64,000 nt of DNA from Burkholderia diffusa (GCF_001718315.1 NZ_CP013364.1:124001-188000); one strand, 5' to 3'. Numbered from the stretch's first letter, positions 26,755 through 35,394 are shown. Program-made: numbers and translations. The notes: generated by a model not told the origin, from the letters alone.

Positions 26755-27137
26755 CGGCCATGCCCGACCGTTCGCAGCGCATCGCCGAACTCGAAACAGC
26801 GCTCGCGAACGGATTTCCATCGCAGTCGACCCTCGTCGTGCATGCGGACGACGCGTCCGGGCGGCTGACGATCCAGGTATCGTGGGTGCGGGTGCCGGCC
26901 GATGCGAGCGCGCGTCAGTGGCGCTGCGTGGTGGACCTGCGCTTCGAGCCTGACGTCCTCGCGCGCTATGTGTCCCTCGGCGCGGCCGACCGGTTGCGCG
27001 TACGGACCCATATATGCGACATGGCGCGGCGCGCGGTGGATGAACAGAAACCGCGCGTCGAGGACGCCGAGATCGAATGCAGCGTCGCGCTCGACGTGAC
27101 GCGCGAGGAACTGGATCGCGCACTGAGCGCGCCCTGA
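26751..27137 (+). CDS. Hypothetical protein, paralogue of the 33682 gene
   Basis: 128 aa soluble protein. The central part ([50 protein letters not shown]) lines up with the product of 33682-34047 (GRITFHAAWALAP, SVVLALDCDTMERYADL, GARMRVHAMLHDAV). The two are clearly one family, perhaps DUF3022 from memory. The function is unknown. The start overlaps the DUF1328 stop, so translation is coupled. Confidence 0.7.
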   Translation: MTAMPDRSQRIAELETALANGFPSQSTLVVHADDASGRLTIQVSWVRVPADASARQWRCVVDLRFEPDVLARYVSLGAADRLRVRTHICDMARRAVDEQKPRVEDAEIECSVALDVTREELDRALSAP

Positions 27138-27285
27138 CACCGCGGCGGCAGCGTGCCGCCGCATCGCGGCGCGCCGTCGCGGTGCATGCCGCGCGGCTCG
27201 CCCGTTTCCGGTGACGGCTCCGTGTTCGCCGCGACGCGGTCACGCCCGCCGCCGTCCTGCATCGAACCGATACGAGGAGGCGCGC

Positions 27286-27426
27286 ATGACGAATCTCTCC
27301 GATCCGGCAATCGGCCGCAATCCGCCGGCGCGGCATCGCGCTGGCCCGGGGAGCGCCGCGCGGAGGAGCCGGGCCGCCAGGCAGGCGTGCAAGCGGCAAG
27401 GAGGACAGGCATGGCACCGCGGATGA
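27286..27426 (+). CDS. Possible 46-aa frame overlapping the ku start
   Basis: An AGGAGG ribosome site precedes ATG 27286. The short product (TNLSDPAIGRNPPARHRAG, then Arg/Ala/Gln-rich) overlaps the first 16 bases of ku in another frame. It could be a leader controlling ku translation or chance coding. No family is recognised. Confidence 0.25.
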   Translation: MTNLSDPAIGRNPPARHRAGPGSAARRSRAARQACKRQGGQAWHRG

Positions 27427-28439
27427 TCTGGAAAGGCGCGATCAGTTTCGGGCTCGTTCATGTGCCCGTGCAGCTTTTTCCCGCGACGCGCACCGTCAAG
27501 CCGTCGTTTCGGCTGCTCGACAAGCGCTCGATGGATCCGGTCGGCTACCGGCAGATCAACAAGCGCACCGGCAAGGAAGTCACGCGCGAGGACATCGTGC
27601 GCGGCTACGAGTACGAGAAGGAGCGCTACGTCGTGCTGACCGACGACGAAATCCGCGCGGCGAACCCCGAATCGACGCAGTCCGTCGACATCCTGACCTT
27701 CGTCGACGAGGACGCCGTGTCGTTCCTCTATCTCGACACGCCGTACTACCTCGTGCCGGACCGCAAGGGCGAGAAGGTCTATGCGCTGCTGCGCGACGCA
27801 CTCAAGGACAGCGGCAAGATCGGCATCGCGCTCGTGGTGATGCGCGACCGCCAGCATCTCGGCGCGCTGATTCCGGTCGGACCGATGCTCGCGCTCGATA
27901 CGCTGCGCTGGCAGGAAGAGTTGCGGCCCCTCGACGAACTGTCGGTGCCGGCCGTTGACGCCAAGGGCGCGGGCGTGACCGCGCGCGAGCTCGGCATGGC
28001 GAAGAAGCTGATCGACGACATGGCCGGGAAATGGACGCCCGACGAATATCACGACACGTTTCGCGACGACATTCTCGAGCTGGTCGAGCGCAAGGTGCGC
28101 GCGGGCAAGATCGAGGAAATCGAGGAACGGCCTGCGCAGACGACCCGCGCGGCGACCAACGTGGTCGATCTCACCGAATTGCTGAAGCGCAGCCTGAAGG
28201 GCGGCGGCGCGCGTGCGGCGGAGCTGCACAATGGGGGCGACGACGAGGACGCGGACACGGACACCGAGCGGGCGTCTTCGTCGTCGCGCGGCGGCGGGCG
28301 ACGCAAGCCGGCTTCCAGGACCGTAGCGAAGGGCGCGGCCACGAAAACCGCGGCGGCGAAACGGTCGCCCGCGAAACGTGCGGCGACCGGCGAACATGCG
28401 GCGAAGAAAGCCACCGCGCGCCGCAAGCACGCGGCATGA
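27411..28439 (+). CDS. ku: Ku protein of bacterial NHEJ
   Basis: 342 aa. The Ku core covers residues 1-255: APRMIWKGAISFGLVHVPV at the start, YRQINKRTGKEVTREDIVRG, ESTQSVDILTFVDEDAV, and DEYHDTFRDDILELVERKV. A long Lys/Ala/Arg-rich tail (about 265-342) is typical of extended Burkholderia Ku proteins and probably binds DNA. The homodimer holds broken DNA ends and recruits LigD. AAGGAGG sets ATG 27411. LigD follows after 24 bases in the same direction, a classic NHEJ pair. Confidence 0.95.
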   Translation: MAPRMIWKGAISFGLVHVPVQLFPATRTVKPSFRLLDKRSMDPVGYRQINKRTGKEVTREDIVRGYEYEKERYVVLTDDEIRAANPESTQSVDILTFVDEDAVSFLYLDTPYYLVPDRKGEKVYALLRDALKDSGKIGIALVVMRDRQHLGALIPVGPMLALDTLRWQEELRPLDELSVPAVDAKGAGVTARELGMAKKLIDDMAGKWTPDEYHDTFRDDILELVERKVRAGKIEEIEERPAQTTRAATNVVDLTELLKRSLKGGGARAAELHNGGDDEDADTDTERASSSSRGGGRRKPASRTVAKGAATKTAAAKRSPAKRAATGEHAAKKATARRKHAA

Positions 28440-28463
28440 CGCCGCGCGCAGCGAGGTAATGCA

Positions 28464-31229
28464 ATGCCCGGCAAGCTCGATCCATATCGCCGCAAACGCC
28501 ACTTCGGCGCGACGCCGGAACCGGAAGGCGCGCACGGGCGTCGGCGGGCGAAGGCGGATGCGAAACCGTCCGCGCGCACGCGCGCCGGCCATCCGCTGCG
28601 CTTCGTGATCCAGGAGCATCACGCGCGGCGATTGCACTACGACTTCAGGCTCGAACTCGACGGCACGCTGAAGTCGTGGGCCGTGCCGAAGGGGCCGAGC
28701 TTCGATCCATCGGTGAAGCGTCTGGCCGTGCACGTCGAGGACCATCCGCTCGAATATGCATCGTTCGAAGGCGAGATTCCGGCCGGGCATTACGGCGCGG
28801 GGTCGGTCGTCGTATGGGACGAAGGCACGTGGACGCCCGACGGCGGACTCGCACAGGCGCGCGACGGCTATCGCGCGGGCAAGCTGACGTTCCGGCTCGA
28901 CGGCGAGAAGCTGCACGGCGGTTGGGCGCTCGTGCGCAGCGGTCGCCAGCAGGGGCGGCAGGAGCAGTGGCTGCTGATCAAGGAGCGCGACGACGACGCG
29001 CGCGCCGCGGACGAATTCGACGTCGTCGGCGAGCGGCCGGGGAGTGTGCATGATGGCGCGGCGCCGCGCGGCCGCGGCGACAAGGCAAAAAAACGCGATG
29101 CGCGTGGCGCGCGGCATGACGACGGCGACCGCGGCCGCGACCGCGACGATCGTGACGGCCCGCCTGCAGATCCGTCCGCGATCGAAGGTGCGGTGCGCGC
29201 GCCGTTGCCCGAGCGCGTCGCGCCGCAACTCGCGACGCTGGTCGACGCTCCACCGGCTCACGGCGACTGGCGCTACGAACTGAAGTTCGACGGCTACCGG
29301 ATCCTCGCGCGCATTTCCGGCAAGGGCACGCGCCGGCACGTGAAGCTGACGACGCGTGAAGGTCGCGACTGGACGGCGAAGCTGCGCGCGCAACGCGATG
29401 CGCTCGCGGCGCTCGCCGTCGACGGCGCATGGCTCGACGGCGAGGCCGTCGTGCTCGGCGCGAACGGTCTTCCCGATTTCCAGGCGCTGCAGAACGCCCT
29501 CGGTGCGGGACGCTCGGACACGGTCACGCTCTTCGTATTCGATCTGCCCTATCTTGACGGCCACGATTTGCGTGACGCACCGCTCACCGCACGCCGCGCG
29601 CTGCTCGAACCGCTGCTGGCCGACAGCGACCCGGCGCGACTGCGCTTCTCGCCCGATCTTGGCGACGATGTCGCGTCGCTGATCGCGAGCGCATGCGACA
29701 CCGGCCTGGAAGGGCTGATCGGCAAGCGCGCGGACTCGCGCTATCGGGCGGGACGATCGCCCGCCTGGATCAAGCTCAAATGCCGGCGCCGGCAGGAGTT
29801 CGTGATCGGCGGCTACACGGAGCCATCGGGCAGCCGTCATGGCTTCGGCGCGCTGCTGCTGGGCGTGCACGAACCGGCGGCGGCCGGCAAGCGAAGGCGC
29901 GGGCCGACACCGCTGCGCTACGTCGGCAGGGTCGGCACGGGCTTCGACACACGCATGCTCGACCGGCTTGCGCCGATCCTGCGCAAGCACGAGCGCGACA
30001 CGACGCCGTTCGATCCGCCGCCGCGCGAACGCTCGCGCACGCGTGTGCACTGGATCGAGCCGACGCTCGTCGCCGAATGCGAATTCGCGGAGTGGACCGG
30101 CGACGGCATCGTGCGGCAGGCCGCGTTCATCGCGTTGCGCGAAGACAAGCCGGCCGAGCAGATCGTTCGCGAAGTGCCGAAACATACGGAAACGGAGGTG
30201 GCGATGGATCGACGTCAGGCCGCGCACGACAAACCTCGCGCCGAGCACGCGTCGCACGCCGCTCACGACGCGAATGGTCGCGAGCACCACGCGCGTTCGC
30301 GGGTATCCACGCGCACGGCGGGCAACGACGATACCGGCCCGGATCGGCTCGGCCGCGTGCGTATCACTCATCCGGAGCGCGTGCTCGATCCGGGCAGCGG
30401 CACGCGCAAGATTGATCTCGCGCGTTACTGGCAATGGGTTGCGCCGTGGCTGCTGCCGGACCTGAAGGGCCGGCCCGTGTCGCTCGTGCGCGCGCCCGGC
30501 GACATTGCGGGCGAGCTGTTCTTCCAGAAGCATGCCGAACGCCGCGAGATCCCGTTCGTCACGCAGCACGCCGGGCTCGATCCGGGGCACGGTCCGCTGC
30601 TGTCGCTCGACAGTGTCGACGCGCTGCTCGGCGCCGCGCAGATGGGCACGATCGAGCTGCATACGTGGAACGCGCATGCGTCGAACATCGAGCGGCCGGA
30701 CCGGATCGTGTTCGACCTCGACCCCGATCCGGCGCTGCCGTGGAGCGCGATGATCGAGGCCGCGCAACTCGTGCGCGGGCTGCTCGACGAACTGGGGCTT
30801 GCATCGTTCTGCAAGACGAGCGGCGGCAAGGGGCTGCATGTGGTCGTGCCGATCACGCGGCACCTCGGATGGGACGACGTGAAGGAGTTCTCCCGCGCCG
30901 TCGCGCAGCACGTCGCGGCAGCGTTGCCCGATCGTTTCACCGCGACGATGGGGCCGCGTCATCGTCGCGGCAAGATCTTCATCGACTATTTGCGCAACGG
31001 TCGCGGCGCGAGCACGATCGCCGCGTATTCGGCGCGTGCGCGGCCCGGGATGGGCGTGTCGGTGCCGCTGCGCTGGGACGAGGTGAGCGGCACGACGGGC
31101 GGCGCGCAATGGACGATCGATACGCTGCACGAACGGCTCGACCGGCTCGAACGCGATCCGTGGGAAGGCTACGACGACACGCGGCAGCGCATCACCGCGC
31201 AGATGCGCGCGCGACTCGACGCGTCGTGA
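28464..31229 (+). CDS. ligD: ATP-dependent DNA ligase D, PE-LIG-POL arrangement
   Basis: 921 aa multidomain NHEJ enzyme. The N-terminal 3'-phosphoesterase domain has EHHARRLHYDFRLE (51-64) and GEIPAGHYGAG. The ATP-dependent ligase domain has its lysyl-AMP motif ELKFDGYR with Lys274. The C-terminal primase-polymerase domain has the metal pair in FDLDPDP (Asp751, Asp753) and KTSGGKGLHVVVP. The order is the same as in Pseudomonas LigD. Low-complexity charged linkers separate the domains (about 195-235 and 585-630). It seals double-strand breaks with Ku and matters most in non-growing cells. GAGG is the ribosome site. Confidence 0.95.
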   Translation: MPGKLDPYRRKRHFGATPEPEGAHGRRRAKADAKPSARTRAGHPLRFVIQEHHARRLHYDFRLELDGTLKSWAVPKGPSFDPSVKRLAVHVEDHPLEYASFEGEIPAGHYGAGSVVVWDEGTWTPDGGLAQARDGYRAGKLTFRLDGEKLHGGWALVRSGRQQGRQEQWLLIKERDDDARAADEFDVVGERPGSVHDGAAPRGRGDKAKKRDARGARHDDGDRGRDRDDRDGPPADPSAIEGAVRAPLPERVAPQLATLVDAPPAHGDWRYELKFDGYRILARISGKGTRRHVKLTTREGRDWTAKLRAQRDALAALAVDGAWLDGEAVVLGANGLPDFQALQNALGAGRSDTVTLFVFDLPYLDGHDLRDAPLTARRALLEPLLADSDPARLRFSPDLGDDVASLIASACDTGLEGLIGKRADSRYRAGRSPAWIKLKCRRRQEFVIGGYTEPSGSRHGFGALLLGVHEPAAAGKRRRGPTPLRYVGRVGTGFDTRMLDRLAPILRKHERDTTPFDPPPRERSRTRVHWIEPTLVAECEFAEWTGDGIVRQAAFIALREDKPAEQIVREVPKHTETEVAMDRRQAAHDKPRAEHASHAAHDANGREHHARSRVSTRTAGNDDTGPDRLGRVRITHPERVLDPGSGTRKIDLARYWQWVAPWLLPDLKGRPVSLVRAPGDIAGELFFQKHAERREIPFVTQHAGLDPGHGPLLSLDSVDALLGAAQMGTIELHTWNAHASNIERPDRIVFDLDPDPALPWSAMIEAAQLVRGLLDELGLASFCKTSGGKGLHVVVPITRHLGWDDVKEFSRAVAQHVAAALPDRFTATMGPRHRRGKIFIDYLRNGRGASTIAAYSARARPGMGVSVPLRWDEVSGTTGGAQWTIDTLHERLDRLERDPWEGYDDTRQRITAQMRARLDAS

Positions 31230-31243
31230 CGTCGCCCGCGCGG

Positions 31244-32566
31244 TCAACGCCGGTGCTGCTGCAGTCGGTAATACCAGTCCATCAGCGGCGTCGCGGATAC
31301 GCCGTGCGCGATCACGGACGCCGACACGACGGCCAGCACCGGCGCCGCGAGCGGGCGCACCGCGCTGGACGGCCCGTGTTCGAGCGCGAACAGCAGGTAA
31401 TAGAACGAGCCGATCCCGCGTATCCCGAACCACGCCATCAGCCGCCGCTGTGCGTGGGTGGCGCGCGAGCCGGTCAGCGTCAGGAGCACCGCGAGCGGCC
31501 GTACGGCCACGAACAGCACGACGGCGAGCCCGATTGCGCCCCACGTCATGAGCGGCGCCGACAGCGTCGCGAGCACGCTGCCGATCATCGTCATGATGAG
31601 CGCCTCGGCGATCCGTTCGAGCTCGATCGTGAAGTCCAGCACCGATTCGGTCATGAACGCGTGCACCTTCTCCGGATGCTGCTCGGTCGCGGCCACGTCT
31701 TCCGAATCGATTCGGCCGATCACTTCGCGCGGCCGCCGGTCGCCGCTCGCGCGATGCTCGACGCGGCGCATCGCGACGCCTGCGGCGAACGTCGCGATGA
31801 AACCGAACGTATTCGCGAGCTGCGCGGCGCCGAACGACAGCACGATCAGGGCGAGCGCGAAGAAGCCTTCGAACCCGAGCGCCTGCGCATGGCGGGCGCG
31901 CAGCCAGCCGATCGCCTTGATGGCGGCCGCGCCGAGCGCGCCGCCGATCGCGGCCGCGCCCGCGATGCCCCACAACGCGGTCAATGCGAATGCGCCCGTC
32001 AGCGCCGGCCGCGCGTGCGGCGTGTCGGACGCGCCGCACAGCGCGAGGCCCGCGAGCGCGAACGGCAGCGCGATGCCGTCATTCAGCCCGCCCTCGCCGG
32101 ATAGTGCGAAGCGCACCAGGTCGCGGTCGCCGGGATCGTGCACCTGCACGTCGTGCGCGAGCACCGGGTCGGTCGGCGCGAGGATCGCCGCGAGCAGCAG
32201 CGCGGGGCCCCATCCCAGCCCGAGCGTCAACACCGCGCAGCCGGCGAGCAGCGGTACGGTGACGATCATCGCGAGCAGGCCGAGCCGGCAGGGCACGAGC
32301 CACAACTTGTCGGACAGCGGCACGCGCAGCCGCAACCCGATCGCGAACAGCGACACCAGCAGCGCGACCTCGACGATCTCGCGCAACAGCGGCGCGTCGC
32401 GTTCGATGTCGAGATGCAGGAGCCCGGCGCCGGACGGGCCGAGCGCGACGCCGAGCGCGAGATAGATCATCGCGCTGCTGCATGGCAGGTGACGCAGCGC
32501 CGACGTCGCGACGCCCATGCCCATCAGCACCGCGCCGATGATCAGATACCACAGCGTTTCATGCAT
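31244..32566 (-). CDS. CPA1-family Na+/H+ or K+/H+ antiporter
   Basis: 440 aa with about 12 membrane helices. It has AAILAPTDPVLAHDVQV with the conserved Asp of the CPA1 ion site, GEGGLNDGIALPFA, and MAWFGIRGIGSFYYLLFA near the C-terminus. It exchanges monovalent cations for protons at the inner membrane. A charged loop (EHRASGDRRPREVIGRIDSE) breaks the second half. No large cytoplasmic domain is present. The ribosome site before ATG 32566 is weak. It is convergent with ligD, only 14 bases apart. Confidence 0.85.
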   Translation of the reverse strand: MHETLWYLIIGAVLMGMGVATSALRHLPCSSAMIYLALGVALGPSGAGLLHLDIERDAPLLREIVEVALLVSLFAIGLRLRVPLSDKLWLVPCRLGLLAMIVTVPLLAGCAVLTLGLGWGPALLLAAILAPTDPVLAHDVQVHDPGDRDLVRFALSGEGGLNDGIALPFALAGLALCGASDTPHARPALTGAFALTALWGIAGAAAIGGALGAAAIKAIGWLRARHAQALGFEGFFALALIVLSFGAAQLANTFGFIATFAAGVAMRRVEHRASGDRRPREVIGRIDSEDVAATEQHPEKVHAFMTESVLDFTIELERIAEALIMTMIGSVLATLSAPLMTWGAIGLAVVLFVAVRPLAVLLTLTGSRATHAQRRLMAWFGIRGIGSFYYLLFALEHGPSSAVRPLAAPVLAVVSASVIAHGVSATPLMDWYYRLQQHRR

Positions 32567-32606
32567 GCAGGCGGAGCGGATCGATACGGAGCGGGCCGGG
32601 GGGGCG

Positions 32607-32969
32607 TCACGGCTTGCGGCCGAACGCCTCGCGCAGTTTCCGCTTCGCGCGTTCGAGTGTCGCGCGGCGCGTTTTCGGCAGGTTGCGGCCGGCGCGATTC
32701 AGATAGAAGTTGAGCATCGACATCGCCGACTGGAACGGCGGCGCCTTGCGGCGGCGGCTGCGTTCGGCCGAGCGCTTGAGCGACGCCGCGATCTCGCCCG
32801 GATCGTCGGACTTGAAGGTCTCGGGTTCGATGTCCAGCGCGTCGCTCTTTCGCATGACATCGGCGGACCAGCGCTTTCGATGATGCGGATCGTTGCTGCG
32901 CGCGCGGCCGGGGCGGCGCGTCACGCGTTTGCCGTGCGCACGGGAGGCGGAAGCGGAAGCTGAAGGCAT
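32607..32969 (-). CDS. DUF3175 protein
   Basis: 120 aa, very basic. The N-terminal 30 residues are Ser/Arg/Lys-rich. DUF3175 follows (RWSADVMRKSDALDIE, DDPGEIAASLKRSAERSRRR, AMSMLNFYLNRAGRNLP). It has no known function; the charge suggests DNA or RNA association. GGAG seven bases upstream sets ATG 32969. It has its own sigma-54 site and is divergent from the gene at 33102. Confidence 0.85.
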   Translation of the reverse strand: MPSASASASRAHGKRVTRRPGRARSNDPHHRKRWSADVMRKSDALDIEPETFKSDDPGEIAASLKRSAERSRRRKAPPFQSAMSMLNFYLNRAGRNLPKTRRATLERAKRKLREAFGRKP

Positions 32970-33003
32970 GACAGGGCTCCGTACGGGGTCGATGGTCCTG
33001 CGC

Positions 33004-33019
33004 AGCAAGCCGCGTGCCG
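33004..33019 (-). promoter_or_regulatory. Candidate sigma-54 promoter for the DUF3175 gene
   Basis: Minus-strand CGGCACGCGGCTTGCT with the 12-base GG to GC spacing, one of the best matches in the window. Its -24 element is 14 bases from that of the opposite site at 33031. Confidence 0.8.
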
Positions 33020-33030
33020 CGCATCGCCGA

Positions 33031-33046
33031 CGGCACATGCCTTGCT
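33031..33046 (+). promoter_or_regulatory. Candidate sigma-54 promoter for the secreted Gly-rich gene
   Basis: CGGCACATGCCTTGCT; GG at 33032-33033 and GC at 33044-33045. The leader to ATG 33102 would be about 45 bases. A GGAAATTCC palindrome follows at about 33060. Confidence 0.75.
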
Positions 33047-33101
33047 GAACCATGGACGCAGGAAATTCCACGACAGCCGTTCCATTGAGGGAGAACGTTC
33101 C

Positions 33102-33590
33102 ATGAAGCCAGTATTCGAATCGAAATCTGCCGCGCACCGGATCCTTGCGTGTGCCGCCGTCGCACTCGTCGCGGCCGCACCGGCCGCGTGGGCACAGAAT
33201 TCGCAACGCTCCGACGAGGGCACCGGCGCGCCGATCCTGTCGCCGCCGGATACGTCCGCACAGGGCACCGGCGGCAGCATGTCGAATGGCAATACGGCGG
33301 CGCCGCCGCCCGCGACCCGGATGCAGGAACCGCGCGCCACCCGTTCACACGGGCGGCCGCATGTACGCACCAAGCCGGGCGGCCCGAGCGGCGCCGGCAC
33401 CGGCGGCAGCGGCAGCACGGGCGGCGCCAACGGTGGCGGCAGCGCGGGGGGCAGCGCCGGCATGGGCGGCGTGGGCGCAGGCGAGGGCGGCACCGGCGCG
33501 GGCGCCGGTAGCGGCCGTTCGTCGGGTGCGACAGGCTCGGGCGGCGGCGGCGCGGGCGGTACGGGCAGCGCGGGTTCCAGCGGCTATTGA
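33102..33590 (+). CDS. Secreted glycine/serine-rich repeat-like protein
   Basis: 162 aa. A signal peptide (ILACAAVALVAAAPAAWA) is cleaved probably after Ala31. The mature N-terminal part is Pro/Thr/Arg-rich, and from about residue 90 the sequence is a Gly/Ser/Ala tract (GGSAGGSAGMGGVGAGEGG and similar), probably unstructured. It could be a cell-surface or matrix protein; the function is unknown. GAGGGAG precedes ATG 33102. It has its own sigma-54 promoter candidate. Confidence 0.7.
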   Translation: MKPVFESKSAAHRILACAAVALVAAAPAAWAQNSQRSDEGTGAPILSPPDTSAQGTGGSMSNGNTAAPPPATRMQEPRATRSHGRPHVRTKPGGPSGAGTGGSGSTGGANGGGSAGGSAGMGGVGAGEGGTGAGAGSGRSSGATGSGGGGAGGTGSAGSSGY

Positions 33591-33681
33591 CGATCACGGT
33601 GTCGCGCCGGCGCGACCGGCGCGGCGCGATGGCGGGCGCCGGCCGCGGGGCCGGCACACGGCCACCACGCAGGAGGACATC

Positions 33682-34047
33682 ATGGACTCGAATCACCGGA
33701 CCTCGTTCGACCCGACCGAACTCGACACCGACGAGGTCGACACCGACGATCTCGATACGACGGTACATCTCGACATCGAGACCGGAAGGATCACGTTTCA
33801 CGCGGCATGGGCCCTGGCGCCCGATGCGCGGCCCGATACCGCGCGGCACTCGGTCGTGCTCGCGCTCGACTGCGACACGATGGAGCGCTACGCGGATCTC
33901 GACGACGGCGCGCGGATGCGCGTGCACGCGATGCTGCACGATGCCGTGCAGGCCACGCTCGACACGCTGCCCGACGTCACCGAGGACCTGACGCTGACGG
34001 TCGAGCTGACCGACGCGATGCTCGACGCGGCGCGTCATCTGCAGTGA
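33682..34047 (+). CDS. Acidic hypothetical protein, paralogue of the 26751 gene
   Basis: 121 aa. The N-terminus is acidic (FDPTELDTDEVDTDDLDT). The rest is an alpha/beta domain matching the gene product of 26751-27137 in order and spacing (GRIT..., SVVLALD, RYADL, RMRVHAMLHDAV). It may be DUF3022 or a close relative. The function is unknown. CAGGAGG precedes ATG 33682. No sigma-54 site was seen in the 91-base gap upstream, so it is probably read from the preceding gene. Confidence 0.7.
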   Translation: MDSNHRTSFDPTELDTDEVDTDDLDTTVHLDIETGRITFHAAWALAPDARPDTARHSVVLALDCDTMERYADLDDGARMRVHAMLHDAVQATLDTLPDVTEDLTLTVELTDAMLDAARHLQ

Positions 34048-34135
34048 GCCGGTCGAGTCTGCCGCGGCCCGCGCATGGGTGCGGTGTCGGATGCCGGCGC
34101 GCGGCGGCTGCCGCGGGCAGTCGCGTTACATCACA

Positions 34136-34150
34136 TTGAAATCTTTGCAG
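34136..34150. promoter_or_regulatory. Candidate activator site upstream of the pfpI promoter
   Basis: TTGAAATCTTTGCAG lies 130 bases upstream of the -24 element at 34280. TTACA occurs five bases before it (TTACA-N5-TTGAAA), exactly as at 35296-35320. The rest of the 297-base gap 34048-34344 holds no gene. Confidence 0.6.
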
Positions 34151-34278
34151 ACGCGGCACCGCACGGCGTGACGTCGGCCGTCGCGTGTCACGCGGCGGTT
34201 CACGCGCGTGACGCCGTTCGGCGATTGCGGGTCGCGCCCCATGGATGCGAGGGGCGCATGCGGTGCCATTCGCATGCG

Positions 34279-34294
34279 CGGCACGCCGATTGCT
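34279..34294 (+). promoter_or_regulatory. Candidate sigma-54 promoter for the PfpI-like gene
   Basis: CGGCACGCCGATTGCT; GG at 34280-34281 and GC at 34292-34293. The leader would be about 40 bases. Confidence 0.78.
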
Positions 34295-34344
34295 GCGCGA
34301 CGGGCACGGCACGATCGGTGCCGCGACATCACAGGGAGCGCTCC

Positions 34345-34893
34345 ATGACCGGAAAGCTGGACCATTGCAAGGTGGCGATACTCGCGGTCGACGGCTTCGA
34401 GGAAGCCGAGCTCGTCGAACCGCAGCGCGCGCTCAGGGCCGAAGGCGCGCAGGTCGACGTGATTTCGCAGAAGCGCGGCGAGATCCAGGGATTCAGGCAC
34501 GTCGACAAGGGCGATCGCGTGAAGGTCGATCACACATTCGACGATGCGCGCGAAGGCGACTACGACGCGGTCGTGCTGCCCGGTGGCGTCGTCAACGGCG
34601 ATGCGATCCGGATGGTGACGGCCGCGCGCGAATTCGTGACAGCGGCCGTCGGCGCGGGCAAGCCGATCGCCGCGATCTGTCACGGCGGCTGGCTGCTCGT
34701 GTCGTCGGGGCTGGTGGACGGCCGCACGATGACGAGCTGGCCGAGCCTGCAGGACGACATCCGCAACGCGGGCGGCAAGTGGGTCGACCAGGAGGTCGTG
34801 CGCGACGGAAACCTGATCACGAGCCGCAAGCCTGCCGACCTGCCCGCGTTCAACGGCGCGCTGGTGCAATGCCTCGCGTCGCGGGGGGCCTGA
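34345..34893 (+). CDS. DJ-1/PfpI family protein (YhbO-like)
   Basis: 182 aa. DJ-1/PfpI fold with the nucleophile elbow AAICHGGWLL (catalytic Cys and following His), an early Glu in DGFEEAELVEP and VVLPGGVVNGD. Relatives act as deglycases or chaperone-like proteases against carbonyl damage; the exact activity is unsettled for the family. GGGAGCG precedes ATG 34345. It is followed after three bases by the DUF1488 gene, so the two form an operon behind the sigma-54 site. Confidence 0.9.
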   Translation: MTGKLDHCKVAILAVDGFEEAELVEPQRALRAEGAQVDVISQKRGEIQGFRHVDKGDRVKVDHTFDDAREGDYDAVVLPGGVVNGDAIRMVTAAREFVTAAVGAGKPIAAICHGGWLLVSSGLVDGRTMTSWPSLQDDIRNAGGKWVDQEVVRDGNLITSRKPADLPAFNGALVQCLASRGA

Positions 34894-34896
34894 GCG

Positions 34897-35238
34897 ATGC
34901 CGGCCGATTCGGTCCGCCATGTGACGCTGACCGACGCGCCGCCCGAGTTCGACGGCGCGGCGCTGCAGATGCGCTTCCTCGTCGAGGTGGACGGGAAGCC
35001 GCTTACGTGCGCGATCACGGTGGAAGCGCTCGAGGATCATTTCGGCGCGCGCTCGGCGCTCGAAGCCGAGCTCCGCGACGCATTCGAGCGCGGCCGTGCG
35101 CGCATCGAGGCCGCATGCGAGGAAGTGCTCGCGGACGGCAAGGGCGGCGTGGAACTGCACAGCGGCTATTTCCGCGTGCGCGACAAGGCGGCCGGTAAAA
35201 CGGCGCGGGCCGGGCTGTTCCGTTCGAGGAAGTCGTGA
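34897..35238 (+). CDS. DUF1488-like protein
   Basis: 113 aa. The central segment (GAALQMRFLVEVDGKPLTCAITVEALEDHFG, quoted in part) follows the DUF1488 pattern in which the sequence is read as a short beta domain, then 'ALEDHF'. The C-terminal helix is charged and basic (RVRDKAAGKTARAG). The function is unknown. ATG 34897 lies three bases after the pfpI stop, so it is translated from the same message. Confidence 0.7.
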   Translation: MPADSVRHVTLTDAPPEFDGAALQMRFLVEVDGKPLTCAITVEALEDHFGARSALEAELRDAFERGRARIEAACEEVLADGKGGVELHSGYFRVRDKAAGKTARAGLFRSRKS

Positions 35239-35305
35239 TCCGCCGGGCTGCGAGTTGCCGACGCGGGCGGGCTGGCGAACCGATCGCGTGCGCGCTTACA
35301 CGCCG

Positions 35306-35320
35306 TTGAAAACTTTGCAG
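35306..35320. promoter_or_regulatory. Candidate activator site
   Basis: TTGAAAACTTTGCAG, preceded by TTACA at the same five-base distance as in the site at 34136. It lies 76 bases upstream of the -24 element at 35396. Confidence 0.6.
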
Positions 35321-35394
35321 CGGCCATCACGCGCTTCGCGGTGACACATCGCGTCGCGCGCCCGTGGCACGCGGGGCGCCCGCGTCCCACCATC

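Noticed and set aside
27240-32039. A 1599-codon open frame on the minus strand across ku and ligD
   Set aside because: It is the antisense shadow of two well-recognised genes. High GC removes stops, and the product is Arg/Ala-rich with no motif.
35364-35380. A second TGGCAC upstream of the 35500 gene
   Set aside because: GC is at the right distance but the -12 lacks TT, and the better site lies 30 bases downstream.
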